A stretch of DNA of 40,017 nt from Chloroflexota bacterium (GCA_004145215.1 SEAL01000013.1:1-40017), one strand, 5' to 3'. Positions 8,407-20,312 are shown, numbered from the stretch's first letter. The notes: generated by a model not told the origin, from the sequence alone. A program made the numbers and translations.

Positions 8407-8650
8407 ATGGCCACACCCTCTTCAAAATCCGGCTTCACGATTGTCGAGTTGCTAATCGTCATCGTTGTCATTGGCATACTAGCAGCAATTACAATCGTTG
8501 CATTTAATGGCGTACAAAAAAGAGCGCAGCAATCAAAAAGGTGAGCTAAATGGAGGCAGCCTATGTGTCGCCGATGATCTAGGCTACTTCACCGGATCGG
8601 GTACTGCATTTATTGTCGCGAAACGAATTGCAGCGCAGCGCACCTGCTAG
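8407..8650 (+). pseudogene. Type IV pilin-like (prepilin) remnant
   Basis: SGFTIVELLIVIVVIGILAAITIVAFNGVQKRAQ prepilin N-terminus, stop after ~45 codons; pilin-tail-like GGSLCVADDLGYFTGSGTAFIVAKRIAAQRTC* in another frame. Confidence 0.6.
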
Positions 8651-8733
8651 TGTCTGTTATTGACATTATTACACCAGACTGCTATATATAGAAGTATTAT
8701 TACTACAAAAACAGACAAGGAAATTTGCGAGAC

Positions 8734-9249
8734 ATGTCTGAATTACCAGAAAAACAAGTCAAACGACTCACATCATTAATCCAAGAAGCTGAAACGAACC
8801 TTGCGGCTGCCAAAGAACTGTTAATCAGTATCATTGGTGATGACGGCATGGTCGTGACACCTCGAAACAGTCAGGAAGACGTCAGTGGCAAAATCATCGA
8901 AGGAGTTTTCGATGGTCAAGTCATGATCGGGCCAGATGGCAAGAATTACCCAGTGCCAGCTAACTATGCCAGCAAATCAAAGCTAGTCGAAGGTGATATC
9001 CTGAAACTAACGATCGCTGACGACGGTGGATTCATCTACAAACAGATCGGTCCAATCGAACGACGTCAGATCATCGGTACGTTAGTGCAACACGACGGCG
9101 CATACTACGTCGAAGCAAACGGTCGTGAATACCGTATCCTCCTTGCTAGCGTGACATACTTCCGCATCAAAGAAGGCGATCAAGTCACGATTATCGTACC
9201 AGAAGACAACCCAGAAGCTATCTGGGCAGCAGTCGAAGCAGCGCTCTAA
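8734..9249 (+). CDS. Conserved-looking hypothetical protein (coiled coil plus beta-rich C-terminal region)
   Basis: ORF 8725-9249; host-like codon usage; start likely at MSELPEK. Confidence 0.75.
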   Translation: MSELPEKQVKRLTSLIQEAETNLAAAKELLISIIGDDGMVVTPRNSQEDVSGKIIEGVFDGQVMIGPDGKNYPVPANYASKSKLVEGDILKLTIADDGGFIYKQIGPIERRQIIGTLVQHDGAYYVEANGREYRILLASVTYFRIKEGDQVTIIVPEDNPEAIWAAVEAAL

Positions 9250-9267
9250 GTTCGCTACTTTTCATTT

Positions 9268-9300
9268 AATATACTGCACATCAACGTGCAGTATATTTTA
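9268..9300. terminator. Intrinsic terminator
   Basis: AATATACTGCAC-ATCAAC-GTGCAGTATATT perfect hairpin. Confidence 0.85.
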
Positions 9301-9379
9301 TATGACCAAGATAATAACACAACATCAAATGACCACGCGAGCGAGTACAATAGAAGCAGATAGAAAATAGGGAGTATAA

Positions 9380-10669
9380 ATGAGCAAGGCGCTGTACCGA
9401 AAGTACCGCAGTAAATCGTTGAATGAAATTGTCGGGCAGTCACATGTCACGGCTATCCTTTCACGGTCTATCAAACAAGGCAAGATTGCTCATGCCTATT
9501 TACTAACGGGCCCCCGAGGCATCGGCAAGACATCGATTGCGCGAATTTTAGCCCACGAAATCAATGGCCTGCCGTACGCCGACGAAGGCGTTCATCTGGA
9601 TATTATCGAAATTGATGCCGCCAGCAACAACGGAGTTGAAGACGTTCGTGATCTGCGAGAAAAGGTACAGATTGCCCCCGTGTCGGCCGCAAAGAAAGTA
9701 TATATCATCGACGAAGTACACATGTTATCAAAGGCTGCATTTAATGCACTTTTAAAAACACTCGAAGAGCCACCTGAACATATTGTATTTATCCTCGCAA
9801 CAACAGATATAGACAAACTACCGTCTACCATCATTAGCCGCACGCAACGGTACGGGCTCCGCGCGATAACAACCGACGATGCAAAAAAGCACTTGCGGCA
9901 TATTGCAGAATCCGAAAACATCAAAATCGATGATGAATCACTCGACATTATTGCATCACGCGGCGACGGCAGTTTTCGCGACAGCATCAGCCTGTTAGAT
10001 CAGCTATCCAGCCTATCGTCAGAAAGCGATGGCGTATCTGCGAAATTAGTGCGTCAGATTCTGGGAATCGCACCCACTGATTCGGTACTGACGATTCTGG
10101 ATCATGTGGCTAGCAAAAATACGACTGAAATTATCGCAACGCTCGACGCTTTAGAACAGTCTGGCATTCAAACGACTGTCCTCGTTGATCAGCTACTGAG
10201 CGTTCTGCGGGAAAAGATTGTTGAGCAACCGCAATTGATCGATTTACTCGATGCATTACTGGACGTTCGTACATCATCGCAACCTCGACTGAAATTGCTG
10301 ACAACACTCGTCACTGCAGCGGCGCCACGACCGAAAACCGTTCCCCTAGCGGGGTACGTCGGTGAACTGAATTGGGAAGCTCTGATCGAATATGTTCGTA
10401 CAAACCATGTAGCGCTGTATAGCGTGCTAGGTAAATGTAGCTACGAAGTAGTCGATGGCACTCTGGTGTTATACACAATGCGTAAATTCAACAAAACAAA
10501 ATTGGACGACGCGAAATATCGCCCAATGTTAGCCCAATGTTTAATCGCAACTGGCGCTGGCGATATGCCTGTTGAAACGATTCCAACACCTCCACCGCCA
10601 AAGGATAGCCAGGCTGCTGCAGTAGCTGCTATTATGGGTGGAGGAGAAGAAGTGACTGTAGATGGCTGA
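9380..10669 (+). CDS. dnaX: DNA polymerase III gamma/tau subunit, lacking the Cys4 zinc module
   Basis: LYRKYRSKSLNEIVGQSHVTAILSRSIKQGKIAHAYLLTGPRGIGKTSIARILA...IDEVHMLSKAAFNALLKTLEEPPEHIVFILATT. Confidence 0.95.
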   Translation: MSKALYRKYRSKSLNEIVGQSHVTAILSRSIKQGKIAHAYLLTGPRGIGKTSIARILAHEINGLPYADEGVHLDIIEIDAASNNGVEDVRDLREKVQIAPVSAAKKVYIIDEVHMLSKAAFNALLKTLEEPPEHIVFILATTDIDKLPSTIISRTQRYGLRAITTDDAKKHLRHIAESENIKIDDESLDIIASRGDGSFRDSISLLDQLSSLSSESDGVSAKLVRQILGIAPTDSVLTILDHVASKNTTEIIATLDALEQSGIQTTVLVDQLLSVLREKIVEQPQLIDLLDALLDVRTSSQPRLKLLTTLVTAAAPRPKTVPLAGYVGELNWEALIEYVRTNHVALYSVLGKCSYEVVDGTLVLYTMRKFNKTKLDDAKYRPMLAQCLIATGAGDMPVETIPTPPPPKDSQAAAVAAIMGGGEEVTVDG

Positions 10670-12041
10670 TAGACAAGACGAGAAGCGACGCAAAGCTAAA
10701 GTAAAAGAGCTGGTTGCCGGGAAAATACCACCGCAAAACATTGATGCAGAAATGAGTCTTTTGGGCGCCGTTTTAATCGACGAAGAGGCATTAGCCGACG
10801 TCACCGAGCACGTCACTCCGCGAGATTTTTATGACAAACGCCATGCGGCAATTTTTGGTGGCATGGTCCGATTATTTGAACGACACAAGCCAGTCGACTT
10901 GTTGACACTGACTGATGAATTAAAGAAGAAAGACGAACTCGATGCGGTCGGTGGTAGCGCATACCTGACGGAATTAACCAATTATGTTCCAACAGCCGCA
11001 CACGCCGAGGCGTACGCCGAGATGGTGTCACAAAAGGCAATTCGTCGCCGACTGATTAAAGCCAGCGCTGAAATATCAGAACTAGGATTCGACGAAGAAT
11101 ACGATGTCCAGGAATTACTAGGAAAAGCAGAAGCCGAGTTATTTAGCGTTAGCGACCAGTCGCTAAAACAAGACTTGACCAGCATCGAGACAATCCTAAC
11201 TGATAGTTTTGATCGCATGGAAGAACTGCACCGAAATAAGGGTGCGATTCGCGGCGTGCGAACCGGCTATCGCGATTTGGACGGTATGACTGCCGGATTG
11301 CAGCGCTCTGACTTGATCATCCTTGCTGCACGTCCAGCAATGGGTAAAACAACGCTCGTTACCAACTTGGCGTACAACGTTGCAACTGCCAATAAACAAT
11401 CCGTATTGTTTTTCAGCCTAGAAATGAGTAAAGAGCAGTTGGTTGACCGTATGTTAGCCGATGCATCAGGTGTTGATGCATGGAATATTCGTACTGGTAA
11501 TTTGTCAGACGAGGATTTTAGCAAATTATCTGAAGCAATGGGTGAAATGGCCGAAGCGCCAATCTTTATCGATGACAAGCCAGGATTATCAGTACTCGAA
11601 ATGCGCACCAAAGCTCGTCGTGCATCACACGACGCGCCACTAGGGCTGATTATCGTCGACTACCTACAGCTGATGCAGGGCAGTAGCAGAACCGAAGGTA
11701 ACCGCGTCCAAGAAGTGAGTGAAATCAGTCGTGGGCTGAAATTGATTGCTCGTGAAATGAATGTCCCGGTCATTGCACTATCGCAGCTATCCCGTTCCGT
11801 CGAAAGTCGCACGCCGCAAATACCGCAATTGTCCGACCTGCGTGAATCAGGATCAATCGAGCAGGATGCCGACATCGTGATGTTTATCTACCGAGAGGCC
11901 TATTATAACCCTGAAACAGAACGCGAGAATATCACCGATCTGATCATCGCCAAACACCGTAACGGACCTGTTGGCAAAGTTGAACTGTACTTCCACCCTG
12001 AACGTCTACGATTTATGTCGCTAGATAAGCAGCACGACTAG
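10662..12041 (+). CDS. dnaB: Replicative DNA helicase
   Basis: PPQNIDAEMSLLGAVLIDEEAL; LIILAARPAMGKTTLVTNLAYN; FFSLEMSKEQLVDRML; IVDYLQLMQ; SDLRESGSIEQDADIV. Confidence 0.97.
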   Translation: MADRQDEKRRKAKVKELVAGKIPPQNIDAEMSLLGAVLIDEEALADVTEHVTPRDFYDKRHAAIFGGMVRLFERHKPVDLLTLTDELKKKDELDAVGGSAYLTELTNYVPTAAHAEAYAEMVSQKAIRRRLIKASAEISELGFDEEYDVQELLGKAEAELFSVSDQSLKQDLTSIETILTDSFDRMEELHRNKGAIRGVRTGYRDLDGMTAGLQRSDLIILAARPAMGKTTLVTNLAYNVATANKQSVLFFSLEMSKEQLVDRMLADASGVDAWNIRTGNLSDEDFSKLSEAMGEMAEAPIFIDDKPGLSVLEMRTKARRASHDAPLGLIIVDYLQLMQGSSRTEGNRVQEVSEISRGLKLIAREMNVPVIALSQLSRSVESRTPQIPQLSDLRESGSIEQDADIVMFIYREAYYNPETERENITDLIIAKHRNGPVGKVELYFHPERLRFMSLDKQHD

Positions 12042-12069
12042 ATTCTACGTGATATAATGTAGGAAGTTT

Positions 12070-13521
12070 ATGGGCACACTTGTAACCGACTTTTTAATCT
12101 ATCGATGGCGCTACTGGATCGGCTACGGCTTGATCGCATTGGCATTTATTGGCTTGCTATTGTTCGCTGGACTGTATGTTCCCGGCGGGCTCAGCCAGCA
12201 AGAAATTGCTAGCACCGTCAAAAGTGCCGCGATCGACGTCACTAACCCAGAATCAATGGCTGTTACCAGCTTGCCCTATGCATTAGCTCAAAAAGCCAGC
12301 TTTGAACTATTCGGCGTCAGTAACTTTAGTATTAAATTACCATCTCTGATCTGTGCATTTATTGCGAGCGTTGGCGCAATATTACTACTGCGTCGATGGT
12401 TCAAGCCGAACGTCGCCGTCCTCGCGACAATCATACTGGTGACAACAGGGCAATTTTTGTATGTTGCCCAATCTGGGAATACTGGCATCACGTATATTAT
12501 GTGGTCAGTCTGGCTGCTACTTGCCGCGACCATGGTCACGGGGTCGTTAAAGCATAAAAACCTATGGAAACTAGCGTTCTTTATTATCGCCGGACTCAGC
12601 CTTTACACGCCGCTAAGCCTCTATCTATTATTAGCCATCATCAGCGCCGCAGTATTACACCCACATGTGCGATACGTACTAAAAAAAATGGCGCTAAAAA
12701 AACTGCTAGCATTCGTATTTTTGACAGTGTTACTATCGACACCGTTAATTTATGGTATCTACCTAAACCCAGAATTCGGGCTACGACTGCTAGGTATCCC
12801 GTCAACGTGGCCGCCAAATATTATTGATAACGGCGCCACGTTAATTCAGCAGTACGTTAATTTCATCAGCCCGGCCAGTGGTGTCCTGATGACACCGGTC
12901 TTCGGACTAGGATCAATTGCGCTAATTGGATTAGGCGCCTGGCAGCTATTCAAAACGCGCTATACCGCACGGAGCTATACAGTGACAGCGTGGCTAGTTC
13001 TGCTCGTGCCAATATTGTTAATTAATCCCAGCTATACCAGTATCACGTTCGTGCCTTTCCTATTACTGCTCGCTAGCGGCCTAGAGTACTTGTTCAGATC
13101 ATGGTACAAAATGTTCCCACGAAACCCTTACGCCCGTATCGTAGGCCTGATTCCGCTGGTCGTACTCGTAGGTGGTTTGGTTGTATCTGGCATTGATCGG
13201 TACGTTTACGGATATCATTACGACCCGGAAACAGCCAAAAGCTTTTCTCGCGATTTAACACTACTGAACAGACAAGTGAAGAGCGGTGATTCGACGACGA
13301 TACTCGTTGCGCAGTCCGAAAAGCGATTCTACGAAGCAGTTGCAAAATATGATGGCAAAATTATCGGCAACAATACGAACCTGACTATCACGACCGCCGT
13401 TCCGTCTGGTGCTTTCGCCGCATCGCGACTCGCAAACGGTGATGTCCAAGATCGTGAAATCGAAAAGATCGTCGTCACTAGTCATAGCAAAGAATCCGAT
13501 CGCTTCTACCTCTACAAATAA
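12070..13521 (+). CDS. Multi-pass membrane glycosyltransferase (ArnT/PMT, GT39-like)
   Basis: Many TM segments; N-terminal YVPGGLSQQEIASTVKSAA and FGVSNFSIKLPSLI architecture. Confidence 0.7.
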   Translation: MGTLVTDFLIYRWRYWIGYGLIALAFIGLLLFAGLYVPGGLSQQEIASTVKSAAIDVTNPESMAVTSLPYALAQKASFELFGVSNFSIKLPSLICAFIASVGAILLLRRWFKPNVAVLATIILVTTGQFLYVAQSGNTGITYIMWSVWLLLAATMVTGSLKHKNLWKLAFFIIAGLSLYTPLSLYLLLAIISAAVLHPHVRYVLKKMALKKLLAFVFLTVLLSTPLIYGIYLNPEFGLRLLGIPSTWPPNIIDNGATLIQQYVNFISPASGVLMTPVFGLGSIALIGLGAWQLFKTRYTARSYTVTAWLVLLVPILLINPSYTSITFVPFLLLLASGLEYLFRSWYKMFPRNPYARIVGLIPLVVLVGGLVVSGIDRYVYGYHYDPETAKSFSRDLTLLNRQVKSGDSTTILVAQSEKRFYEAVAKYDGKIIGNNTNLTITTAVPSGAFAASRLANGDVQDREIEKIVVTSHSKESDRFYLYK

Positions 13522-13576
13522 GGGTAGTTATACGATATAATAGAGAAAGTTGTAAATTTACGGAGGAAGTGCAGAT

Positions 13577-13867
13577 ATGGCATTTGATCAGATGAAGATG
13601 TTGAATGATTTGCGTAAAGCGCAAAAAGATCTAAAGAAACAAATTATTGAAGTGGAAGCAGGTGACGGCGCAGTTGTCGTACAGATTAATGGCGAACTGA
13701 AAGTTATCAGCGTAAAGATCAACCCTGAATTCGTAGATCTCGAGAACATCGAGGAACTAGAACACTGGATTGAAATCGCCATTCGTGACGGTATGCAAAA
13801 AGCGCAAGAAATTGCCGCAGAAAAGATGAAGCCATTGATGGGTGGACTCGGCAACCTGGGAATGTAG
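13577..13867 (+). CDS. ybaB: YbaB/EbfC nucleoid-associated protein
   Basis: Located directly upstream of recR; KMLNDLRKAQKDLKKQIIEVEAGDGAVVVQINGELKVISVKINPEFVDLENIEELE. Confidence 0.92.
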   Translation: MAFDQMKMLNDLRKAQKDLKKQIIEVEAGDGAVVVQINGELKVISVKINPEFVDLENIEELEHWIEIAIRDGMQKAQEIAAEKMKPLMGGLGNLGM

Positions 13868-14479
13868 GTGACACAACTGCTTCCTACGGCACTCACAAAT
13901 GCCATTGATGAATTGGGGCGCTTGCCAGGCGTTGGCGCACGCACGGCAGAACGCTATGCGTACTATTTGCTGCGCGCTAATCCCGACCTGACAAATAAAC
14001 TGATTATCGGATTACGCGAACTGCACACTGGCGTGAAACAGTGCCCTGTGACATTTGCATTAATTGACGCCGATCAAGAAGTATCGCCACTATATGATGA
14101 TTCTCGTGACAAAACGACAATTGCCGTTGTCGAGGAACCTCTGGATATCGTTGCATTAGAACGTACAGGCCAGTATCACGGCACGTATCATGTTCTGGGT
14201 GGCGCAATCAGCCCAATAGATGGCATCGGGCCAGAACAATTACATATTCCAGAATTAATGAAGCGCATCCATGAAGACGACGTTCAGGAATTAATTATCG
14301 CTACGAATGCTAGCGTCGAAGGCGAGTCAACTGCGCTGTTTTTGCAGCGCCATATTCAAGATGCCGGCGTGACAGTCAAAATGAGCAGGCTTGCACGTGG
14401 CATTCCTGTCGGCGTCGACCTAGAATACGCCGATCAGATTACACTCGGACACGCGCTCGAAGGCCGACGAATTCTTTAA
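13868..14479 (+). CDS. recR: Recombination protein RecR, zinc-finger cysteines lost
   Basis: LGRLPGVGARTAERYAYYLL; VVEEPLDIVALERTGQYHGTYHVLGGAISPIDGIGPEQL; GTG start abutting ybaB. Confidence 0.94.
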   Translation: MTQLLPTALTNAIDELGRLPGVGARTAERYAYYLLRANPDLTNKLIIGLRELHTGVKQCPVTFALIDADQEVSPLYDDSRDKTTIAVVEEPLDIVALERTGQYHGTYHVLGGAISPIDGIGPEQLHIPELMKRIHEDDVQELIIATNASVEGESTALFLQRHIQDAGVTVKMSRLARGIPVGVDLEYADQITLGHALEGRRIL

Positions 14480-14781
14480 CTGCTTTCGCAAATTAAAGAG
14501 ACCTCGAGTAGCAGGTAGTGAGCATATAGAGGCTCATCAGCTGCAAACAAAGGGCCCGGCACGAACATCACTTGACCATGACTGTAGAGCAACGTGGACA
14601 TCGTAGCCCTGTCATAGCACCGAGCAGAGCACATCCTGCCTCTCTCACCTCCCCAGAGAACGTGCGTTTCCTCGAGTTGACCTCGAGGAATTTCGTTCTG
14701 CAGTTCTCGAAATATCTCTTCGAAGTCTCGCTCGCCAATATCAGTCGAGTGGATTCCTTTTGATATCTGATATTCTTTCAT
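14476..14781 (-). CDS. Orphan hypothetical protein (101 aa)
   Basis: ORF with SD (AAAGGATCGACATC-ATG); composition differs from neighbours. Confidence 0.5.
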   Translation of the reverse strand: MKEYQISKGIHSTDIGERDFEEIFRELQNEIPRGQLEETHVLWGGERGRMCSARCYDRATMSTLLYSHGQVMFVPGPLFAADEPLYAHYLLLEVSLICESS

Positions 14782-14908
14782 GATGTCGATCCTTTGCTGT
14801 AGGGGTACATCAACGAGCAGCGTCCATCGCTACTTATCGATATATTAAAACTTTAAAAGTAATTTGTCAATGTACGTGAATCTAGCCACCTCTGATACAA
14901 TAGATATA

Positions 14909-15742
14909 ATGTACGATTCTGCAACCCAACTCATTACCGAAGCCAAAAAAATTATCATCATCCAAGCTGAAAATCCTGACGGTGACTCACTCGGAAGCTC
15001 GATTGCACTCGAAGAAATTTTGGGCGATATGGGCAAAGAAGTTATTATGTACTGTCCGGTCGAAATACCAAAATACATGCGCTACATCCTAGGCTGGGAT
15101 AGGGTCGTGAGCGACTTTGACACTTCTGCAAATCTAGCCATTATCGTTGACACCAGTGCTGATGTATTGATTACAAAAGTCCTCGAAACACCTGGCGTTC
15201 GACACTTCCTCGAATCACATCCTGCTCTAGTTATTGATCATCACACAACCGAATCAAATCTGACATTTGATCATACGATGCTATCCGATACAGCCGTCGC
15301 TACCAGCGAGGTGATCTATAAACTAGCGAGCGACAACAACTGGGTAATCAACGAACGTGCCGCAGAATGTATGATGATCGCAATCATGAGCGACAGCCTA
15401 GGCTTAACGACCCAAAACGTATCGCCGAATGCATTTTTTGTCGCCGGAAAACTGACTGAACTCGGCGCACGTAACTCTGCAATCGAAGAACGTCGTCGTG
15501 AATTCATGAAAAAATCTCCGGAAATTTTGGCATACAAAGGTGAGCTCATCAGCCGAATCGAATATCTATTGGATGGCAAACTCAATTTACCGATCGCCGA
15601 AACGGTCGCTGGATATTTTGGTGGCGGTGGACATAAATATGCAGCAGGCTTTCGCGCATACGAACAGTACGATACAATCGTAAAAGAATTAGTTGATGCA
15701 ACAGACAAGGCGATAACCGATCATGGCACTACAGCTTCATAA
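14909..15742 (+). CDS. DHH/DHHA1 phosphoesterase (NrnA-like)
   Basis: ENPDGDSLGSSIAL, IVDTS, VIDHHTTESN, AVATSEVIYKL, GYFGGGGHKYAAGFR. Start at 14909 follows TACAAT by 7 nt. Confidence 0.9.
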   Translation: MYDSATQLITEAKKIIIIQAENPDGDSLGSSIALEEILGDMGKEVIMYCPVEIPKYMRYILGWDRVVSDFDTSANLAIIVDTSADVLITKVLETPGVRHFLESHPALVIDHHTTESNLTFDHTMLSDTAVATSEVIYKLASDNNWVINERAAECMMIAIMSDSLGLTTQNVSPNAFFVAGKLTELGARNSAIEERRREFMKKSPEILAYKGELISRIEYLLDGKLNLPIAETVAGYFGGGGHKYAAGFRAYEQYDTIVKELVDATDKAITDHGTTAS

Positions 15743-17195
15743 TACACTGACAAAAACAACGGAACCTTTTGTATCTCAGCAACCTAACATCGTCAAACTA
15801 TATACATGTGGGCCAACCGTCTATAATTATTTGCATGTCGGTAACTGGGCTGCGTACATCTACTGGGATACACTAGTCCGAACACTGATGGCAAATGACT
15901 ATACCGTTAACCGTGTCATGAACATTACCGATGTCGGACATTTGGTCAGCGACGCGGATGACGGAGAAGACAAACTAGAGAAGGGTGCAAAGCGTGACGG
16001 CAAAACGGCATGGGAAGTTGCAAAGTATTATGGCGACGATTTTCTAAAAGGCATGGATCGACTGAACTTGATCACTCCAACGCACGTCACCAAAGCCACA
16101 GAATACATTGACCAACAGCTATCACTCGTTCGAACACTCGCAGAAAAAGGCTTTACGTATCAGATAGATGACGGCATTTATTTTGATACCGCAAAATTCC
16201 CAGCCTATGCAGATTTCGCCGGACTTGACCTGGACGCCCAAAAAGCTGGCGCGCGCGTGACGTACAACGATGAAAAACGTAACCCCTCTGACTTTGCGCT
16301 ATGGAAATTTACTCAAGCCGGAGAAAAACGAGACATGGAATGGGAGACACCCAGCGACATACTGGACGCAAATGGCGACGTCAAAACCAAGATGGGCTTT
16401 CCTGGCTGGCATCTAGAGTGTAGTGCCATGGCGATGGATATCCTAGGGGACACGCTTGACATCCATACTGGCGGCATTGACCATATCCCGGTTCATCATA
16501 CAAACGAAATAGCGCAATCTGAATCAGCTAGCGGCGTTCGATTCAGTAATTTTTGGCTACATAATAATTTTGTTAAATCTAACGGTACAAAAATCAGCAA
16601 AAGCCTGGGAAATGGCTATACACTTGATGATCTGAACGAAAAAGGATATAGCGAATTAGACTATCGTATGCTCGTTTTACAGAGTCATTACAGCAGCGAA
16701 GGTAATTTCACATTCGAAAATCTATCAGCCGCCCAGAACCGATTGCAACACTGGCGAGCAATCGCCGCATTACGTCATCAAACGCATGATACGTTATCAA
16801 ATGATGACGGAATCACCGATGACAAGGTCGTCATACTACTAGCAACAAAGCAAGCTATTGTGAATGCATTGAATGACAATCTGAATACACCTCTGGCGCT
16901 GTCGGTTATTGACGAGGCGTTCGGGCAGTTTGACGGAAAAGCGCCAGCAGACGTCCACGAGCGCGGCCTAAATCAGTTATTAGAGACCATTGACGAGACA
17001 CTCGGATTAAAACTAATCGACAGCACACCTGACATTTCCGATGATCAAAAACAGTTACTAATCGAACGTCAACGTGCGCGTGAAGCGAAAGACTGGGCAA
17101 AATCTGATCAGATACGTGATATATTTGCAGAGCAGGGGATCACACTTCGCGACAACCAACATGGGGTTGTCTGGGAATACGATCAGGGCAGATAA
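15723..17195 (+). CDS. cysS: Cysteinyl-tRNA synthetase
   Basis: [67 protein letters not shown]. Confidence 0.96.
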   Translation: MALQLHNTLTKTTEPFVSQQPNIVKLYTCGPTVYNYLHVGNWAAYIYWDTLVRTLMANDYTVNRVMNITDVGHLVSDADDGEDKLEKGAKRDGKTAWEVAKYYGDDFLKGMDRLNLITPTHVTKATEYIDQQLSLVRTLAEKGFTYQIDDGIYFDTAKFPAYADFAGLDLDAQKAGARVTYNDEKRNPSDFALWKFTQAGEKRDMEWETPSDILDANGDVKTKMGFPGWHLECSAMAMDILGDTLDIHTGGIDHIPVHHTNEIAQSESASGVRFSNFWLHNNFVKSNGTKISKSLGNGYTLDDLNEKGYSELDYRMLVLQSHYSSEGNFTFENLSAAQNRLQHWRAIAALRHQTHDTLSNDDGITDDKVVILLATKQAIVNALNDNLNTPLALSVIDEAFGQFDGKAPADVHERGLNQLLETIDETLGLKLIDSTPDISDDQKQLLIERQRAREAKDWAKSDQIRDIFAEQGITLRDNQHGVVWEYDQGR

Positions 17196-17344
17196 TTGAT
17201 GTTTATTTGCTTTTATGTTTAAATAATATTGCTCACATACTGTATACCGTAAGGACGCATCAATGGAATCGTTCGAGCCTCATGGCAAGAAAATCATGCA
17301 AGTCGCTCTGATCCCGAGTCTAGTATGTCAAAGCGTACGGGCGC

Positions 17345-18478
17345 CTATGCCTCGCGCTGGATCTTCTTCACAAATTTATGCAGCGGCTTGTCACTTTTAA
17401 CGCGATTTTTCTTTGCTTGCTTTAGGTAATCTTCCAGCAAGACTTTTATACAGCCTGCGATTGGAATCGAAATGATACCACCAGCAACGCCAAACACGTA
17501 TAGCCCAATCGTTACTGCCGTTAGCACTGCAAGCGCAGACAATTCGACAGCCTTCGACTGAATTTTTGGAGATATGAAGTTATTTTCGACTTGCTGGTAA
17601 ATGACAAAGTAAGCAATGAAGATGATGGCCGCGGGTAAGCTATTGAGCGCCAACAGCATGGCAATGATTACACCCGCAATAGTTGCACCAAACATTGGGA
17701 CCAATGACAACAGGAATGTCACTGCAGCCGTCGGCATCGCCAGACTTGGATCCAGATCTTTGAAAAAGAAGCTGAGTATAAATACAAACAATCCCGCACT
17801 AACGGCACCTATAGACGATACAGTTAGTTGACCTGTCACATATCCAGTCACGACACCGTACATCTTAGTCGCAAGCTCTTGGTGTCGCAGCATGCGCGCT
17901 TTGTCGTTGTAGAGGCTCCAAATACGTCGTAGCCAACTATGCGCTTCGATCAGCATCAAGAATGCAAGGACAAGTACGAGGAATGCTGACGTCAGAAAAC
18001 CAGCCAGTGAACTGATGCTTGATAATACGTTCGTACCAATGTTCGCCGCCCACTTGGTTGCATTGTCTTTGACGGATTCTACTGCGTTATCAACCTGGGG
18101 CTGTAGGTTATATTTATCAACAAATTCGTCCAACCCTTGCGACTGCTGACTGGCGGATGATACGAGGCCTGGGATCGTGTCGGCAAATTTAACAGACTGT
18201 GACACGATTGGGGGGATCACGGTAAAGATTATCAGTCCGATGAATGCAACGACAGCAACAAAAGCCAGTGCAGTCCCGCCGACCCGACTCTTGCCTGGTA
18301 GCCTGTTTGCTAGCGCAGTCACGGGCTTATTTAGGGCAAGCGCCAAAAAGAACGCCACGCCAATAATAATAAGTGCGGTTTTCGCACTAACAATAGCAAG
18401 TCCAGCCAGACCGAAGCCGATGACAACCAGCCAAAATCGGACAAATGTTTGCGTATCAATTTCAATACGTACTTTCAT
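17345..18478 (-). CDS. AI-2E family transporter (PF01594-like)
   Basis: Multi-TM; LLSLVPMFGATIAGVIIAMLLAL and FVIYQQVENNFISPKIQSKAVELSALAVLTAVTIGLYVFGVAGGIISIPIAG. Confidence 0.92.
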   Translation of the reverse strand: MKVRIEIDTQTFVRFWLVVIGFGLAGLAIVSAKTALIIIGVAFFLALALNKPVTALANRLPGKSRVGGTALAFVAVVAFIGLIIFTVIPPIVSQSVKFADTIPGLVSSASQQSQGLDEFVDKYNLQPQVDNAVESVKDNATKWAANIGTNVLSSISSLAGFLTSAFLVLVLAFLMLIEAHSWLRRIWSLYNDKARMLRHQELATKMYGVVTGYVTGQLTVSSIGAVSAGLFVFILSFFFKDLDPSLAMPTAAVTFLLSLVPMFGATIAGVIIAMLLALNSLPAAIIFIAYFVIYQQVENNFISPKIQSKAVELSALAVLTAVTIGLYVFGVAGGIISIPIAGCIKVLLEDYLKQAKKNRVKSDKPLHKFVKKIQREA

Positions 18479-18596
18479 AAATACTCCTTGTTTGTTGACA
18501 GTATAACAGAGACGACATGTTTGCGACATCTATTGTTATATCGTTTTTTTCATTATATAATATAAAAGTCATTTCTACCAGCCCTAGGAGTCGACA

Positions 18597-19034
18597 ATGT
18601 TCACTATAGTGAGAGACCCTGAACATCCCGACGCAATGGAGGAAATCAAGCACGCACAAGATGCATTTGCACTGTTCGACGTCATCTACGCTATGTTCAT
18701 CGATGTCGCCATTTACGATAAGTGGATGGCCGACTTGGTCGAAGACATGACGCTTTTCGGCAGGGAGTGCACGCTACGACACCACCTGGCAAGAGAGCAG
18801 GCCTACGCACGAAAAGCGGTTTTTGCTCTGCGAAACCGCATCCAGGCTGTCGTTGATGATCCGGATACTCGCATGCAGATGATGCACCTGATAAAAAAGG
18901 AGGCAATGGCGCACTGCGACGCATATGCTGCCAGCTGCTACACTCGTGTGATTGACGGCCAAAACAGCCGCATAAAGATAGCGGTAACTGTCGCACGACT
19001 TAGATTGCAAGATCGGCTAACGTTCAAGAAATGA
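18597..19034 (+). CDS. Orphan hypothetical protein (145 aa)
   Basis: ORF with good SD (TAGGAGTCGACA-ATG), GC-richer codon choice than neighbours, followed by terminator-like structure. Confidence 0.6.
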   Translation: MFTIVRDPEHPDAMEEIKHAQDAFALFDVIYAMFIDVAIYDKWMADLVEDMTLFGRECTLRHHLAREQAYARKAVFALRNRIQAVVDDPDTRMQMMHLIKKEAMAHCDAYAASCYTRVIDGQNSRIKIAVTVARLRLQDRLTFKK

Positions 19035-19036
19035 GT

Positions 19037-20306
<1,270 letters not shown>

Positions 20307-20312
20307 TCAAAA

